From assembly GCA_964019135.1 (NCBI GenBank), contig OZ025265.1, forward strand, positions 6,454,318-6,518,317: DNA of 64,000 bases, written 5' to 3'. The DNA is from Arenicola marina. Taxonomy: Eukaryota > Annelida > Polychaeta > Arenicolidae. A program made the translations under genes and the position numbers. Shown here piece after piece: positions 25,301 through 36,900 of the stretch (positions within the stretch are counted from its first letter, which is position 1; every line of letters starts with the position of its first letter). Under the pieces are notes generated by a model. That model saw only the letters and a list, made by a program, of their open reading frames with translations. It ran no database searches and was not told the origin of the DNA.

Positions 25301-28193
25301 TGTCGACGTCTAATGGGAGGGAGATCGCACACCCTGCTGTCGACGTCTAATGGGAGGGAGATCGCACACCCTGCTGTCGACGTCTACTGGGAGGGAGATC
25401 GCACACCCTGATGTCGACGTCTAATGGGAGGGAGATCGCACACCCTGCTGTCGACCTCTAATGGGAGGAAGATCGCACACCCTGCTGTCGACGTCTAATG
25501 GGAGGGAGATCGCACACCCTGCTGTCGACGTCTAATGGGAGGGAGATCGCACACCCTGCTGTCGACGTCTAATGGGAGGGAGATCGCACACCCTGCTGTC
25601 GACGTCTAATGGGAGGGAGATCGCACACCCTGCTGTCGACGTCTAATTGGAGGGAGATCGCACACCCTGCTGTCGACGTCTAATGGGAGGGAGATCGCAC
25701 ACCCTGCTGTCGACGCCTAATGGGAGGGAGATCGCACACCCTGCTGTCGACGTCTAATGGGATTGAGATCGCACACCCTGCTGTCGACCTCTAATGGGAG
25801 GGAGATCGCACACCCTGCTGTCGACGTCTAATGGGAGGGAGATCGCACACCCTGCTGTCGACGTCTAATGGGAGGGAGATCGCACACCCTGCTGTCGACG
25901 TCTAATGGGAGGGAGATCGCACACCCTGCTGTCGACGTCTAATGGGAGGGAGATCGCACACCCTGCTGTCGACGTCTAATGGGAGGGAGATCGCACACCC
26001 TGCTGTCGACGTCTAATGGGAGGGAGATCGCACACCCTGCTGTCGACGTCTAATGGGAGGGAGATCGCACACCCTGCTGTCGACGTCTAATGGGAGGGAG
26101 ATCGCACACCCTGCTGTCGACGTCTAATGGGAGGGAGATCGCACACCCTGCTGTCGACGTCTAATGGGAGGGAGATCGCACACCCTGCTGTCGACGTCTA
26201 ATGGGAGGGAGATCGCACACCCTGCTGTCGACGTCTAATGGGAGGGAGATCGCACACCCTGCTGTCGACGTCTAATGGGAGGGAGATCGCACACTCGGCT
26301 GTCGACATCTAATGGGAGGGAGATCGCACACCCTGCTGTCGACGTCTAATGGGAGGGAGATCGCACACCCTGCTGTCGACGTCTAATGGGAGGGAGATCG
26401 CACACCCTGCTGTCGACCTCTAATGGGAGGGAGATCGCACACCCTGCTGTCGACGTCTAATGGGAGGGAGATCGCACACCCTGCTGTCGACGTCTAATGG
26501 GAGGGAGATCGCACGCCCTGCTGTCGACGTCTAATGGGAGGGAGATCGCACACCCTGCTGTCGACGTCTAATGGGAGGGAGATCGCACACCCTGCTGTCG
26601 ACGTCTAATGGGAGGGAGATCGCACACCCTGCTGTCGACGTCTAATGGGAGGGAGATCGCACACCCTGCTGTCGACGTCTAATGGGAGGGAGATCGCACA
26701 CCCTGCTGTCGACGTCTAATGGGAGGGAGATCGCACACCCTGCTGTCGACGTCTAATGGGAAGGAGATCGCACACCCTGCTGTCGACGTCTAATGGGAGG
26801 GAGATCGCACACCCTGCTGTCGACCTCTAATGGGAGGGAGATCGCACACCCTGCTGTCGACGTCTAATGGGAGGGAGATCGCACACCCTGCTGTCGACGT
26901 CTAATGGGAGGGAGATCGCACACCCTGCTGTCGACGTCTAATGGGAGGGAGATCGCACACCCTGCTGTCGACGTCTAATGGGAGGGAGATCGCACACCCT
27001 GCTGTCGACGTCTAATGGGAGGGAGATCGCACACCCTGCTGTCGACGTCTAATGGGAGGGAGATCGCACACCCTGCTGTCGACGTCTAATGGGAGGGAGA
27101 TCGCACACCCTGCTGTCGACGTCTAATGGGAGGGAGATCGCACACCCTGCTGTCGACGTCTAATGGGAGGGAGATCGCACACCCTGCTGTCGACGTCTAA
27201 TGGGAGGGAGATCGCACACCCTGCTGTCGACGTCTAATGGGAGGGAGATCGCACACCCTGCTGTCGACGTCTAATGGGAGGGAGATCGCACACCCTGCTG
27301 TCGACGTCTAATGGGAGGGAGATCGCACACCCTGCTGTCGACGTCTAATGGGAGGGAGATCGCACACCCTGCTGTCGACGTCTAATGGGAGGGAGATCGC
27401 ACACCCTGCTGTCGACGTCTAATGGGAGGGAGATCGCACACCCTGCTGTCGACGTCTAATGGGAGGGAGATCGCACACTCTGCTGTCGACGTCTAATGGG
27501 AGGGGGTTCGCACACCCTGCTGTCGACGTCTAATGGGAGGGAGATCGCACACCCTGCTGTCGACGTCTAATGGGAGGGAGATCGCACACCCTGCTGTCGA
27601 CGTCTAATGGGAGGGAGATCGCACACCCTGCTGTCGACGTCTAATGGGAGGGAGATCGCACACCCTGCTGTCGACGTCTAATGGGAGGGAGATCGCACAC
27701 CCTGCTGTCGACGTCTAATGGGAGGGAGATCGCACACCCTGCTGTCGACGTCTAATGGAAGGGAGATCGCACACCCTGCTGTCGACGTCTAATGGGAGGG
27801 AGATCGCACACCCTGCTGTCGACGTCTAATGGGAGGGAGATCGCACACCCTGCTGTCGACGTCTAATGGGAGGGAGATCGCACACCCTGCTGTCGACGAC
27901 TAATGGGAGGGAGATCGCACACCCTGCTGTCGACGTCTAATGGGAGGGAGATCGCAAACCCTGCTGTCGACGTCTAATGGGAGGGAGATCGCACACCCTG
28001 CTGTCGACGTCTAATGGAAGGGAGATCGCACACCCTGCTGTCGACGTCTAATGAGAGGGAGATCGCACACCCTGCTGTCGACGTCTAATGGGAGGGAGAT
28101 CGCACACCCTGCTGTCGACGTCTAATGGGAGGGAGATCGCACACCCTGCTGTCGACGTCTAATGGGAGGGAGATCGCACACCCTGCTGTCGAC
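22307..28193. repeat. 37-bp minisatellite, about 159 units
   Basis: The unit is built of GTCTAATGGGAGGGAGATCG followed by CACACCCTGCTGTCGAC. It is very homogeneous; most units match the consensus exactly. Scattered diagnostic variants (CGACGACTAAT, GCACGCCC, CGTACACC, CCTACTATCGAGG, CACCATGCTG, TCTACTGGG, GGGATTGAG, CACTCGGCTG) allow larger copied blocks to be followed. Three extra bases at the right edge (GACGACGTC) mark the exit into single-copy DNA. Confidence 0.97.
22493..26488. repeat. Tandem duplication of a 1998-bp block (54 x 37 bp)
   Basis: The diagnostic variants of the 37-bp array appear twice in the same order at an offset of exactly 1998 bp: GATGTCTAATGG at 22493 and 24491, CGACGACTAAT at 22603 and 24601, ACACTCGGCTG at 24293 and 26291. 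The two blocks differ at only a few bases that I could see (for example CTGATGTCG near 25409 and TAATTGG near 25647 in the second copy), so the duplication looks recent. Confidence 0.9.
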
Positions 28194-28319
28194 GACGTCT
28201 GTCATGGTGAGAGGGAGACGGTTGCCACGTGCTTATTGCTCGTTGGCAGAACTATTTGTGTGTCGGCAATTCCTCAATCTTCAGCTCCGTACATGGTAAA
28301 GCACGAGTAGCGAGAGAGT
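28194..28319. other. Short single-copy stretch
   Basis: The sequence between the 37-bp array and the worn 31-bp repeat. Nothing recognisable. Confidence 0.5.
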
Positions 28320-28580
28320 CAGAGCGATATTGTGAACTAGGCGAGACACTCATGGCGACATTGTGAACTAGGAAAGATACTCCTAGCGACATTCCGTCAC
28401 TAAAGACACTCAAAGCGGAATTCTTAGTCAGCGAAAACACTCAAAGCCACATTCTTAGTCATTGAAGACACTCCTAGCGACATTCAGTCACATACGACAC
28501 ACAAAGCGACATTCGTAGTCACTAAAGACACACTCGATCATAGCAACATTCTGAGTCACAATCTGACAATCACAGCAACT
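28320..28580. repeat. Worn tandem repeat of about 31 bp, nine units
   Basis: The word GCGACATT or a close variant recurs at about 28323, 28355, 28386, 28414, 28446, 28477, 28506, 28542 and 28574 (spacings 28-36). It is usually preceded by GACACTC and followed by a form of AGTCAC. Divergence between units is much greater than in the neighbouring arrays, so this looks like an old or inactive array. Confidence 0.75.
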
Positions 28581-28913
28581 TTTTGGCCCCAGTACATATT
28601 TTGGTAATTTGATGAATTTTTTGGGCATCAATTTTAAAGCCTAGCGATCGGACTAAAGCACAGATACAGCGGTATACAGACAAATAAATCTCATCTGCAA
28701 TGAACATCACTAGCGATAATGCGATGCCAGAGCCAGTTGCCTCAGTGTGTATCTAGTTATGCCCCACTTTAATACACTGATAAAGGGCCGCAGCATGGAC
28801 TGTCGATCAGACACACACGCCAAGTGGCGAGTCCAAGCCAACTCAGCCTTCAGTGTCCGGGGTTACTTTATCAGCTAGAACTGGCAGCCCTTGGCAACAG
28901 TCTACCCTTCAGT
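28581..28913. other. Single-copy spacer
   Basis: About 330 bp between the worn 31-bp repeat and the inverted repeat. No gene or element recognised. Confidence 0.5.
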
Positions 28914-29087
28914 TTGGCGCAAGTGCCCCCAGGCAAGCCCGCTTCCCCAGGGGCACAACGGTAACAATGTTAAAATCCTACATTATAATAAAAGCTACAG
29001 TCGATTCCCTACTAACGTCGAAGGATTTTAACATTGTTACCGTTGTGCCTCTAGAGAAGCGGGCTTGCCTGGGGGCACTTGCGCCAA
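28914..29087. mobile_element. Inverted repeat with 66-bp arms: probable fold-back or MITE-like element
   Basis: Bases 28914-28979 and 29022-29087 are reverse complements over 66 bp with three mismatches (63/66), separated by a 42-bp loop (28980-29021). The outer ends read TTGGCGCAAGTGCCCCC and its complement; the inner ends read TTAACATTGTTACCG-like sequence. The mismatches cluster where the left arm has CCCCAGGGG and the right arm CTCTAGAGG. No convincing target duplication is visible (flanks CTTCAGT on the left and CCCTCCAGT on the right). It could be a small non-autonomous DNA transposon, a fold-back element, or a locus giving a long hairpin RNA. The short open frames crossing it on both strands are a by-product of the symmetry. 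Confidence 0.75.
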
Positions 29088-29529
29088 CCCTCCAGTATGC
29101 TGAATGAAGGTGCGCGGTGTGGGGTGCGCGAGCAGGACCCAGAGGGAGTAGCAGGCGGTGTGGGGCGGGGCGGATTTGTTTTAGCTGGTACCGGAATTCC
29201 AGCGGTCGGGAGTCCTTAAATGAGTACCCAAACATGTGGCCCAGGGAACCAGCCTAAACTATTGTTCTGCTGATTGCCGCACATGGTCACGTGGTAACAG
29301 CGAAACGCGAAACATGGTTTGCTTGGTAATCGGGTGCCATTCAATCTGTGCGCAGAGGTTTGTCGGCGATATGGGCATAATTATTGGGCGCTGACCGGCT
29401 GTAAGCAGTGGTAATTGGCCCCGGGGACCTGTTGACCCGTGCCACAGGGTCGCAGCTATAGTGGCGTCACCAGGCAGCCGTTTATTGCTGTAGCGACCAT
29501 AAAAGTGAACGTGATATGCATGGGAATGA
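29088..29529. other. Single-copy spacer
   Basis: About 440 bp of mixed sequence. A 103-codon minus frame (29259-29570) runs into the next array and has no recognised domain. Confidence 0.5.
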
Positions 29530-31160
29530 CGTGGCTGGTGACAGAGTGCACTAAGAGGGAGCTGGATCAACGCTGGCCTCGATGTGCTTGGTGACAGAGT
29601 GTACTAAGAGGGAACCAGATCAACGCTGGCCTCGACGTGCTTGGTGACAGAGTGCACTAAGAGGGAGCCAGATCAACGCTGGCCTCGATGTGCTTGGTGA
29701 CAGAGTGCACTAAGAGGGAGCTAGATCAACGCTGGCCTCGATGTGGATGGTGACAGAGTGCACTAAGAGGGAGCTGGATCAACGCTGGCCTCGATGTGCT
29801 TGGTGACAGAGTGTACTAGGACGGAGCTAGATCAACGCTGGCCTCGATGTGCTTGCTGACAGAGTGCGATAAGAGGGAGCTGGATCAACGCTGGCCTCGA
29901 TGTGGTTGGTGACAGAGTGCACTGAGAAGGAGCTGGATCAACGCTGGCCTCGATGTGCTTGGTGACAGAGTGCACTAAGAGGGAGCTGGATCAACGCTGG
30001 CCTCGATGTGCTTAGTGACAGAGTGCACTAGGAGGGAGCTAGATCAACGCTGGCCTCGATGTGGTTGGTGACAGAGTGCACTAGGAGGAAGCTAGATCAA
30101 CGCTGGCCTCGATGTGATTGGTGACAGAGTGTACTAGGAGGGAGCTAGATCAACGCTGGCCTCCACGTGGTTGGTGACAGAGTGCACTAAGAGGGAGCTA
30201 GATCAACGCTGGCCTCGATATGCTTGGTGACAGAGTGCACTAAGAGGGAGCTAGATCAACGCTGGCCTCGATGTGCTTGGTGACAGAGTGCACTAAGAGG
30301 GAGCTAGATCAACACTGGTCTCGACGTGGTTGGTGACAGAGTGCACTAAGAGGGAGCTAGATCAACGCTGGCCTCGATGTGCTTGGTGACAGAGTTCACT
30401 AAGAGGTAGCTAGATCAACACTGGCCTCAATGTGCTTGGTGACAGAGTGCTCTAACAGGGAGCGAGATCAATGCTGGCCTCGATGTGGTTGGTGACAGAG
30501 TGTACTAAGAGGGAGCTAGATCAACGCTGGCCCCGACGTGGTCGGTGCCAGAGTGCACTAAGAGGGAGCTAGATCAATGCTGGCCTCGATGTGGTTGGTG
30601 ACAGAGTGCACTAAGAGGGAGCTAGATCAACGCTGGCCTCGATGTGCTTGGTGACAGAGTGCACTAAGAGGGAGCTAGATCAACGCTGGCCTCGATGTTC
30701 TTGGTGACAGAGTGCACTAAGAGGGAGCTAGATCAACGCTGGCCTCGATGTGGTTGGTGACAAAGTGCAATAAGAGGGAGCTAGATCAACGCTGGCCTCG
30801 ATGTGGTTGGTGACAAAGTGCAATAAGAGGGGGCTAGATCAACGCTGGCCTCGATGTGCTTGGTGACAGAGTGTACTAAGAGGGAGCTAGATCAACGCTG
30901 GCCTCGATGTGCTTGGTGACAGAGTGCACTAAGAGGGAGCTAGATCAACGCCGGCCTCGATGTGGTTGGTGACAGAGTGCACTAAGAGGGAGCTAGATCA
31001 ACGCTGGCCTCGATGTGCTTGGTGACAGAGTGTACTAAGAGGGAGCTAGATCAACACTGGCCTCGATGTGGTTGGTGACAAAGTGCAATAAGAGGGAGCT
31101 AGATCAACGCTGGCCTCGATGTGGTTGGTGACAGAGTGCACTAAGAGGGAGCTAGATCAA

Positions 31161-32290
31161 CACTGGCCTCGATGTGGTTGGTGACAAAGTGCAATAAGAG
31201 GGAGCTAGATCAACGCTGGCCTCGATGTGGTTGGTGACAAAGTGCAATAAGAGGGAGCTAGATCAACGCTGGCCTCGATGTGGTTGGTGACAAAGTGCAA
31301 TAAGAGGGGGCTAGATCAACGCTGGCCTCGATGTGGTTGGTGACAAAGTGCAATAAGAGGGGGCTAGATCAACGCTGGCCTCGATGTGCTTGGTGACAGA
31401 GTGCACTAAGAGGGAGCTAGATCAACGCTGGCCTCGATGTGCTTGGTGACAGAGTGTACTAAGAGAGAGCTAGATCAACGCCGGCCTCGATGTGACTGGT
31501 GACAGAGTGCACTAAGAGGGAGCTGGATCAACGCTGGCCTCGATGTGGTTGGTGACAGAGTGCACTAAGAGGGAGCTAGATCAACGCTGGCCTCGATGTG
31601 CTTGGTGACAGAGTGCACTAAGAGGGAGCTAGATCAACGCTGGCCTCGATGTGCTTGGTGACAGGGTGTACTAAGAGGGAGCTAGATCAACGCTGGCCTC
31701 GATGTGCTTGGTGACAGAGTGCACTAAGAGGGAGCTAGATCAACGCCGGCCTCGATGTGGTTGGTGACAGAGTGCACTAAGAGGGAGCTAGATCAACGCC
31801 GGCCTCGATGTGGTTGGTGACAGAGTGTACTAAGAGGGAGCTGGATCAACGCTGGCCTCGATGTGGTTGGTGACAGAGTGCACTAAGAGGGAGCTAGATC
31901 AACGCTGGCCTCGATGTGCTTGGTGACAGAGTGTACTAAGAGAGAGCTAGATCAACGCCGGCCTCGATGTGGTTGGTGACAGAGTGCACTAAGAGGGAGC
32001 TGGATCAACGCTGGCCTCGATGTGGTTGGTGACAGAGTGCACTAAGAGGGAGCTAGATCAACACTGGCCTCGATGTGGTTGGTGACAAAGTGCAATAAGA
32101 GGGAGCTAGATCAACGCTGGCCTCGATGTGGTTGGTGACAAAGTGCAATAAGAGGGAGCTAGATCAACGCTGGCCTCGATGTGGTTGGTGACAAAGTGCA
32201 ATAAGAGGGGGCTAGATCAACGCTGGCCTCGATGTGGTTGGTGACAAAGTGCAATAAGAGGGGGCTAGATCAACGCTGGCCTCGATGTGC
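31161..32290. repeat. 901-bp spaced block copy (17 x 53) in the 53-bp array
   Basis: The run of units carrying CAACACTGG followed by several GACAAAGTGCAATAAG units occurs from 31161 and again from 32062, an offset of 901 bp = 17 units. Confidence 0.75.
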
Positions 32291-34238
32291 TTGGTGACAG
32301 AGTGCACTAAGAGGGAGCTGGATCAACGCTGGTCTCGATGTGGTTGGTGACAGAGTGCACTAAGAGGGAGCTGGATCAACGCTGGTCTCGATGTGGTTGG
32401 TGACAGAGTGCACTAAGAGGGAGCTAGATCAACGCTGGCCTCGATGTGCTTGGTGACAGAGTGCACTAAGAGGGAGCTGGATCAACGCTGGCCTCGATGT
32501 GGTTGGTGACAGAGTGCACTAAGAGGGAGCTAGATCAACGCTGGCCTCGATGTGCTTGGTGACAGAGTGCACTAAGAGGGAGCTAGATCAACGCTGGCCT
32601 CGATGTGCTTGGTGACAGAGTGCACTAAGAGGGAGCTGGATCAACGCTGGTCTCGATGTGGTTGGTGACAGAGTGCACTAAGAGGGAGCTAGATCAACGC
32701 TGGCCTCGATGTGCTTGGTGACAGAGTGCACTAAGAGGGAGCTAGATCAACGCTGGCCTCGATGTGCTTGGTGACAGAGTGCACTAAGAGGGAGCTGGAT
32801 CAACGCTGGCCTCGATGTGCTTGGTGACAGAGTGCACTAAGAGGGAGCTGGATCAACGCTGGCCTCGATGTGCTTGGTGACAGAGTGCACTAAGAGGGAG
32901 CTGGATCAACGCTGGTCTCGATGTGCTTGGTGACAGAGTGCACTAAGAGGGAGCTGGATCAACGCTGGCCTCGATGTGCTTGGTGACAAAGTGCACTAAG
33001 AGGGAGCTAGATCAACGCTGGCCTCGATGTGCTTGGTGACAGAGTGCACTAAGGGGGAGCTAGATCAACGCTGGCCTCGATGTGGTTGGTGACAGAGTGC
33101 ACTAAGAGGGAGCTAGATCAACGCTGGCCTCGATGTGCTTGGTGACAGAGTGCACTAAGAGGGAGCTGGATCAACGCTGGTCTCGATGTGCTTGGTGACA
33201 GATTGCACTAAGAGGGAGCTGGATCAACGCTGGCCTCGATGTGCTTGGTGACAGAGTGCACTAAGAGGGAGCTAGATCAACGCTGGCCTCGATGGGCTTG
33301 GTGACAGAGTGCACTAAGAGGGAGCTAGATCAACGCTGGCCTCGATGTGCTTGGTGACAGAGTGCACTAAGAGGGAGCTAGATCAACGCTGGCCTCGATG
33401 TGCTTGGTGACAGAGTGCACTAAGAGGGAGCTGGATCAACGCTGGCCTCGATGTGCTTGGTGACAGAGTGCACTAAGAGGGAGCTAGATCAACGCTGGCC
33501 TCGATGTGCTTGGTGACAGAGTGCACTAAGAGGGAGCTAGATCAACGCTGGCCTCGATGTGCTTGGTGACAGAGTGCACTAAGAGGGAGCTAGATCAACG
33601 CTGGCCTCGATGTGGTTGGTGACAGAGTGCACTAAGAGGGAGCTAGATCAACGCTGGCCTCGATGTGCTTGGTGACAGAGTGCACTAAGAGGGAGCTGGA
33701 TCAACGCTGGCCTCGATGTGCTTGGTGACAGAGTGCACTAAGAGGGAGCCAGATCAACGCTGGCCTCGATGTGCTTGGTGACAGATTGCACTAAGAGGGA
33801 GCTAGATAAACGCTGGCCTCGATGTGCTTGGTGACAGAGTGCACTAAGAGGGAGCTGGATCAACGCTGGCCTCGATGTGGTTGGTGACAGAGTGCACTAA
33901 GAGGGAGCTGGATCAACGCTGGCCTCGATGTGCTTGGTGACAGAGTGCACTAAGAGGGAGCTGGATCAACGCTGGCCTCGATGTGGTTGGTGACAGAGTG
34001 CACTAAGAGGGGGCTAGATCAACACTGGTCTCGATGTGCTTGGTGACAGAGTGCACTAAGAGGGAGCTAGATCAACGCTGGCCTCGATGTGGTTGGTGAC
34101 AGAGTGCACTAAGAGGGAGCTAGATAAACGCTGGCCTCGATGTGCTTGGTGACAGAGTGCACTAAGAGGGAGCTGGATCAACGCTGGCCTCGATGTGGTT
34201 GGTGACAGAGTGCACTAAGAGGGAGCTGGATCAACGCT

Positions 34239-35033
34239 GGTCTCGATGTGGTTGGTGACAGAGTGCACTAAGAGGGAGCTAGATCAACGCTGGCCTCGAT
34301 GTGCTTGGTGACAGAGTGCACTAAGAGGGAGCTAGATCAACGCTGGCCTCGATGTGCTTGGTGACAGAGTGCACTAAGAGGGAGCTGGATCAACGCTGGT
34401 CTCGATGTGGTTGGTGACAGAGTGCACTAAGAGGGAGCTAGATCAACGCTGGCCTCGATGTGCTTGGTGACAGAGTGCACTAAGAGGGAGCTAGATCAAC
34501 GCTGGCCTCGATGTGCTTGGTGACAGAGTGCACTAAGAGGGAGCTGGATCAACGCTGGTCTCGATGTGGTTGGTGACAGAGTGCACTAAGAGGGAGCTAG
34601 ATCAACGCTGGCCTCGATGTGCTTGGTGACAGAGTGCACTAAGAGGGAGCTAGATCAACGCTGGCCTCGATGTGCTTGGTGACAGAGTGCACTAAGAGGG
34701 AGCTGGATCAACGCTGGTCTCGATGTGGTTGGTGACAGAGTGCACTAAGAGGGAGCTAGATCAACGCTGGCCTCGATGTGCTTGGTGACAGAGTGCACTA
34801 AGAGGGAGCTAGATCAACGCTGGCCTCGATGTGCTTGGTGACAGAGTGCACTAAGAGGGAGCTGGATCAACGCTGGTCTCGATGTGGTTGGTGACAGAGT
34901 GCACTAAGAGGGAGCTAGATCAACGCTGGCCTCGATGTGCTTGGTGACAGAGTGCACTAAGAGGGAGCTAGATCAACGCTGGCCTCGATGTGCTTGGTGA
35001 CAGAGTGCACTAAGAGGGAGCTAGATCAACGCT
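34239..35033. repeat. Higher-order trimer repeat, 159 bp (3 x 53)
   Basis: The GGTCTCGATGTGGTTGG unit type occurs at 34239, 34398, 34557, 34716 and 34875, each exactly 159 bp apart, always followed by two units of the CTAGATC / GTGCTTGG type. This is a regular three-unit repeat with five periods. Confidence 0.9.
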
Positions 35034-36440
35034 GGCCTCGATGTGCTTGGTGACAGAGTGCACTAAGAGGGAGCTAGATAAACGCTGGCCTCGATGTGCT
35101 TGGTGACAGAGTGCACTAAGAGGGAGCTGGATCAACGCTGGCCTCGATGTGCTTGGTGACAGAGTGCACTAAGAGGGAGCTGGATCAACGCTGGTCTCGA
35201 TGTGCTTGGTGACAGATTGCACTAAGAGGGAGCTAGATAAACGCTGGCCTCGATGTGCTTGGTGACAGAGTGCACTAAGAGGGAGCTGGATCAACGCTGG
35301 CCTCGATGTGCTTGGTGACAGAGTGCACTAAGAGGGAGCTAGATCAACGCTGGCCTCGATGTGCTTGGTGACAGAGTGCACTAAGAGGGAGCTAGATCAA
35401 CGCTGGCCTCGATGTGCTTGGTGACAGAGTGCACTAAGAGGGAGCTGGATCAACGCTGGCCTCGATGTGCTTGGTGACAGATTGCACTAAGAGGGAGCTA
35501 GATAAACGCTGGCCTCGATGTGCTTGGTGACAGAGTGCACTAAGAGGGAGCTAGATCAACGCTGGCCTCGATGTGCTTGGTGACAGAGTGCACTAAAAGG
35601 GAGCTAGATCAACGCTGGCCTCGATGTGCTTGGTGACAGAGTGCACTAAGAGGGAGCTAGATCAACGCTGGCCTCGATGTGCTTGGTGACAGAGTGCACT
35701 AAGAGGGAGCTAGATCAACGCTGGCCTCGATGTGCTTGGTGACAAAGTGCACTAAGAGGGAGCTAGATCAACGCTGGCCTCGATGTGCTTGGTGACAGAG
35801 TGCACTAAGAGGGAGCTAGATCAACGCTGGCCTCGATGTGCTTGGTGACAGAGTGCACTAAGAGGGAGCTGGATCAACGCTGGCCTCGATGTGCTTGGTG
35901 ACAGATTGCACTAAGAGGGAGCTGGATCAACGCTGGCCTCGATGTGCTTGGTGACAGAGTGCACTAAGGGGGAGCTGGATCAACGCTGGCCTCGATGTGC
36001 TTGGTGACAGAGTGCACTAAGAGGGAGCCAGATCAACGCTGGCCTCGATGTGGTTGGTGACAGAGTGCACTAAGAGGGAGCCAGATCAACGCTGGCCTCG
36101 ATGTGGTTGGTGACAGAGTGCACTAAGAGGGAGCCAGATCAACGCTGGCCTCGATGTGCTTGGTGACAGAGTGCACTAAGAGGGAGCTGGATCAACGCTG
36201 GCCTCGATGTGCTTGGTGACAGAGTGCACTAAGAGGGAGCTGGATCAACGCTGGCCTCGATGTGCTTGGTGACAGAGTGCACTAAGAGGGAGCCAGATCA
36301 ACGCTGGCCTCGATGTGGTTGGTGACAGAGTGCACTAAGAGGGAGCTAGATCAACGCTGGTCTCGATGTGCTTGGTGACAGAGTGCAATAAGAGGGAGCC
36401 AGATCAACGCTGGCCTCGATGTGGTTGGTGACAGAGTGCA

Positions 36441-36900
36441 ATAAGAGGGGACTAGATCAACGCTGGCCTCGATGTGCTTGGTGACAGAGTGCACTAAGAG
36501 GGAGCCAGATCAACGCTGGCCTCGATGTGGTTGGTGACAGAGTGCAATAAGAGGGGACTAGATCAACGCTGGCCTCGATGTGCTTGGTGACAGAGTGCAC
36601 TAAGAGGGAGCCAGATCAACGCTGGCCTCGATGTGGTTGGTGACAGAGTGCAATAAGAGGGGACTAGATCAACGCTGGCCTCGATGTGCTTGGTAACAGA
36701 GTGCACTAAGAGGGAGCCAGATCAACGCTGGCCTCGATGTGGTTGGTGACAGAGTGCAATAAGAGGGGACTAGATCAACGCTGGCCTCGATGTGCTTGGT
36801 GACAGAGTGCACTAAGAGGGAGCCAGATCAACGCTGGCCTCGATGTGGTTGGTGACAGAGTGCAATAAGAGGGGACTAGATCAACGCTGGCCTTGATGTG
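36441..36900. repeat. Higher-order dimer repeat, 106 bp (2 x 53)
   Basis: The GCAATAAGAGGGGACTAG unit alternates with a GCACTAAGAGGGAGCCAG unit. The ACTAG word falls at 36451, 36557, 36663, 36769 and 36875, each 106 bp apart. A further copy of the same unit type lies at 37776. Confidence 0.9.

Noticed and set aside
22307-28193. CRISPR array or similar prokaryotic repeat
   Set aside because: The 37-bp units are strictly head to tail without unique spacers, in a eukaryotic context with LINEs and a poly(A) tail.
28853-29235. Mirror-like open frames on both strands across the inverted repeat
   Set aside because: They encode the same peptide segment because the DNA is an inverted repeat; no independent coding evidence.
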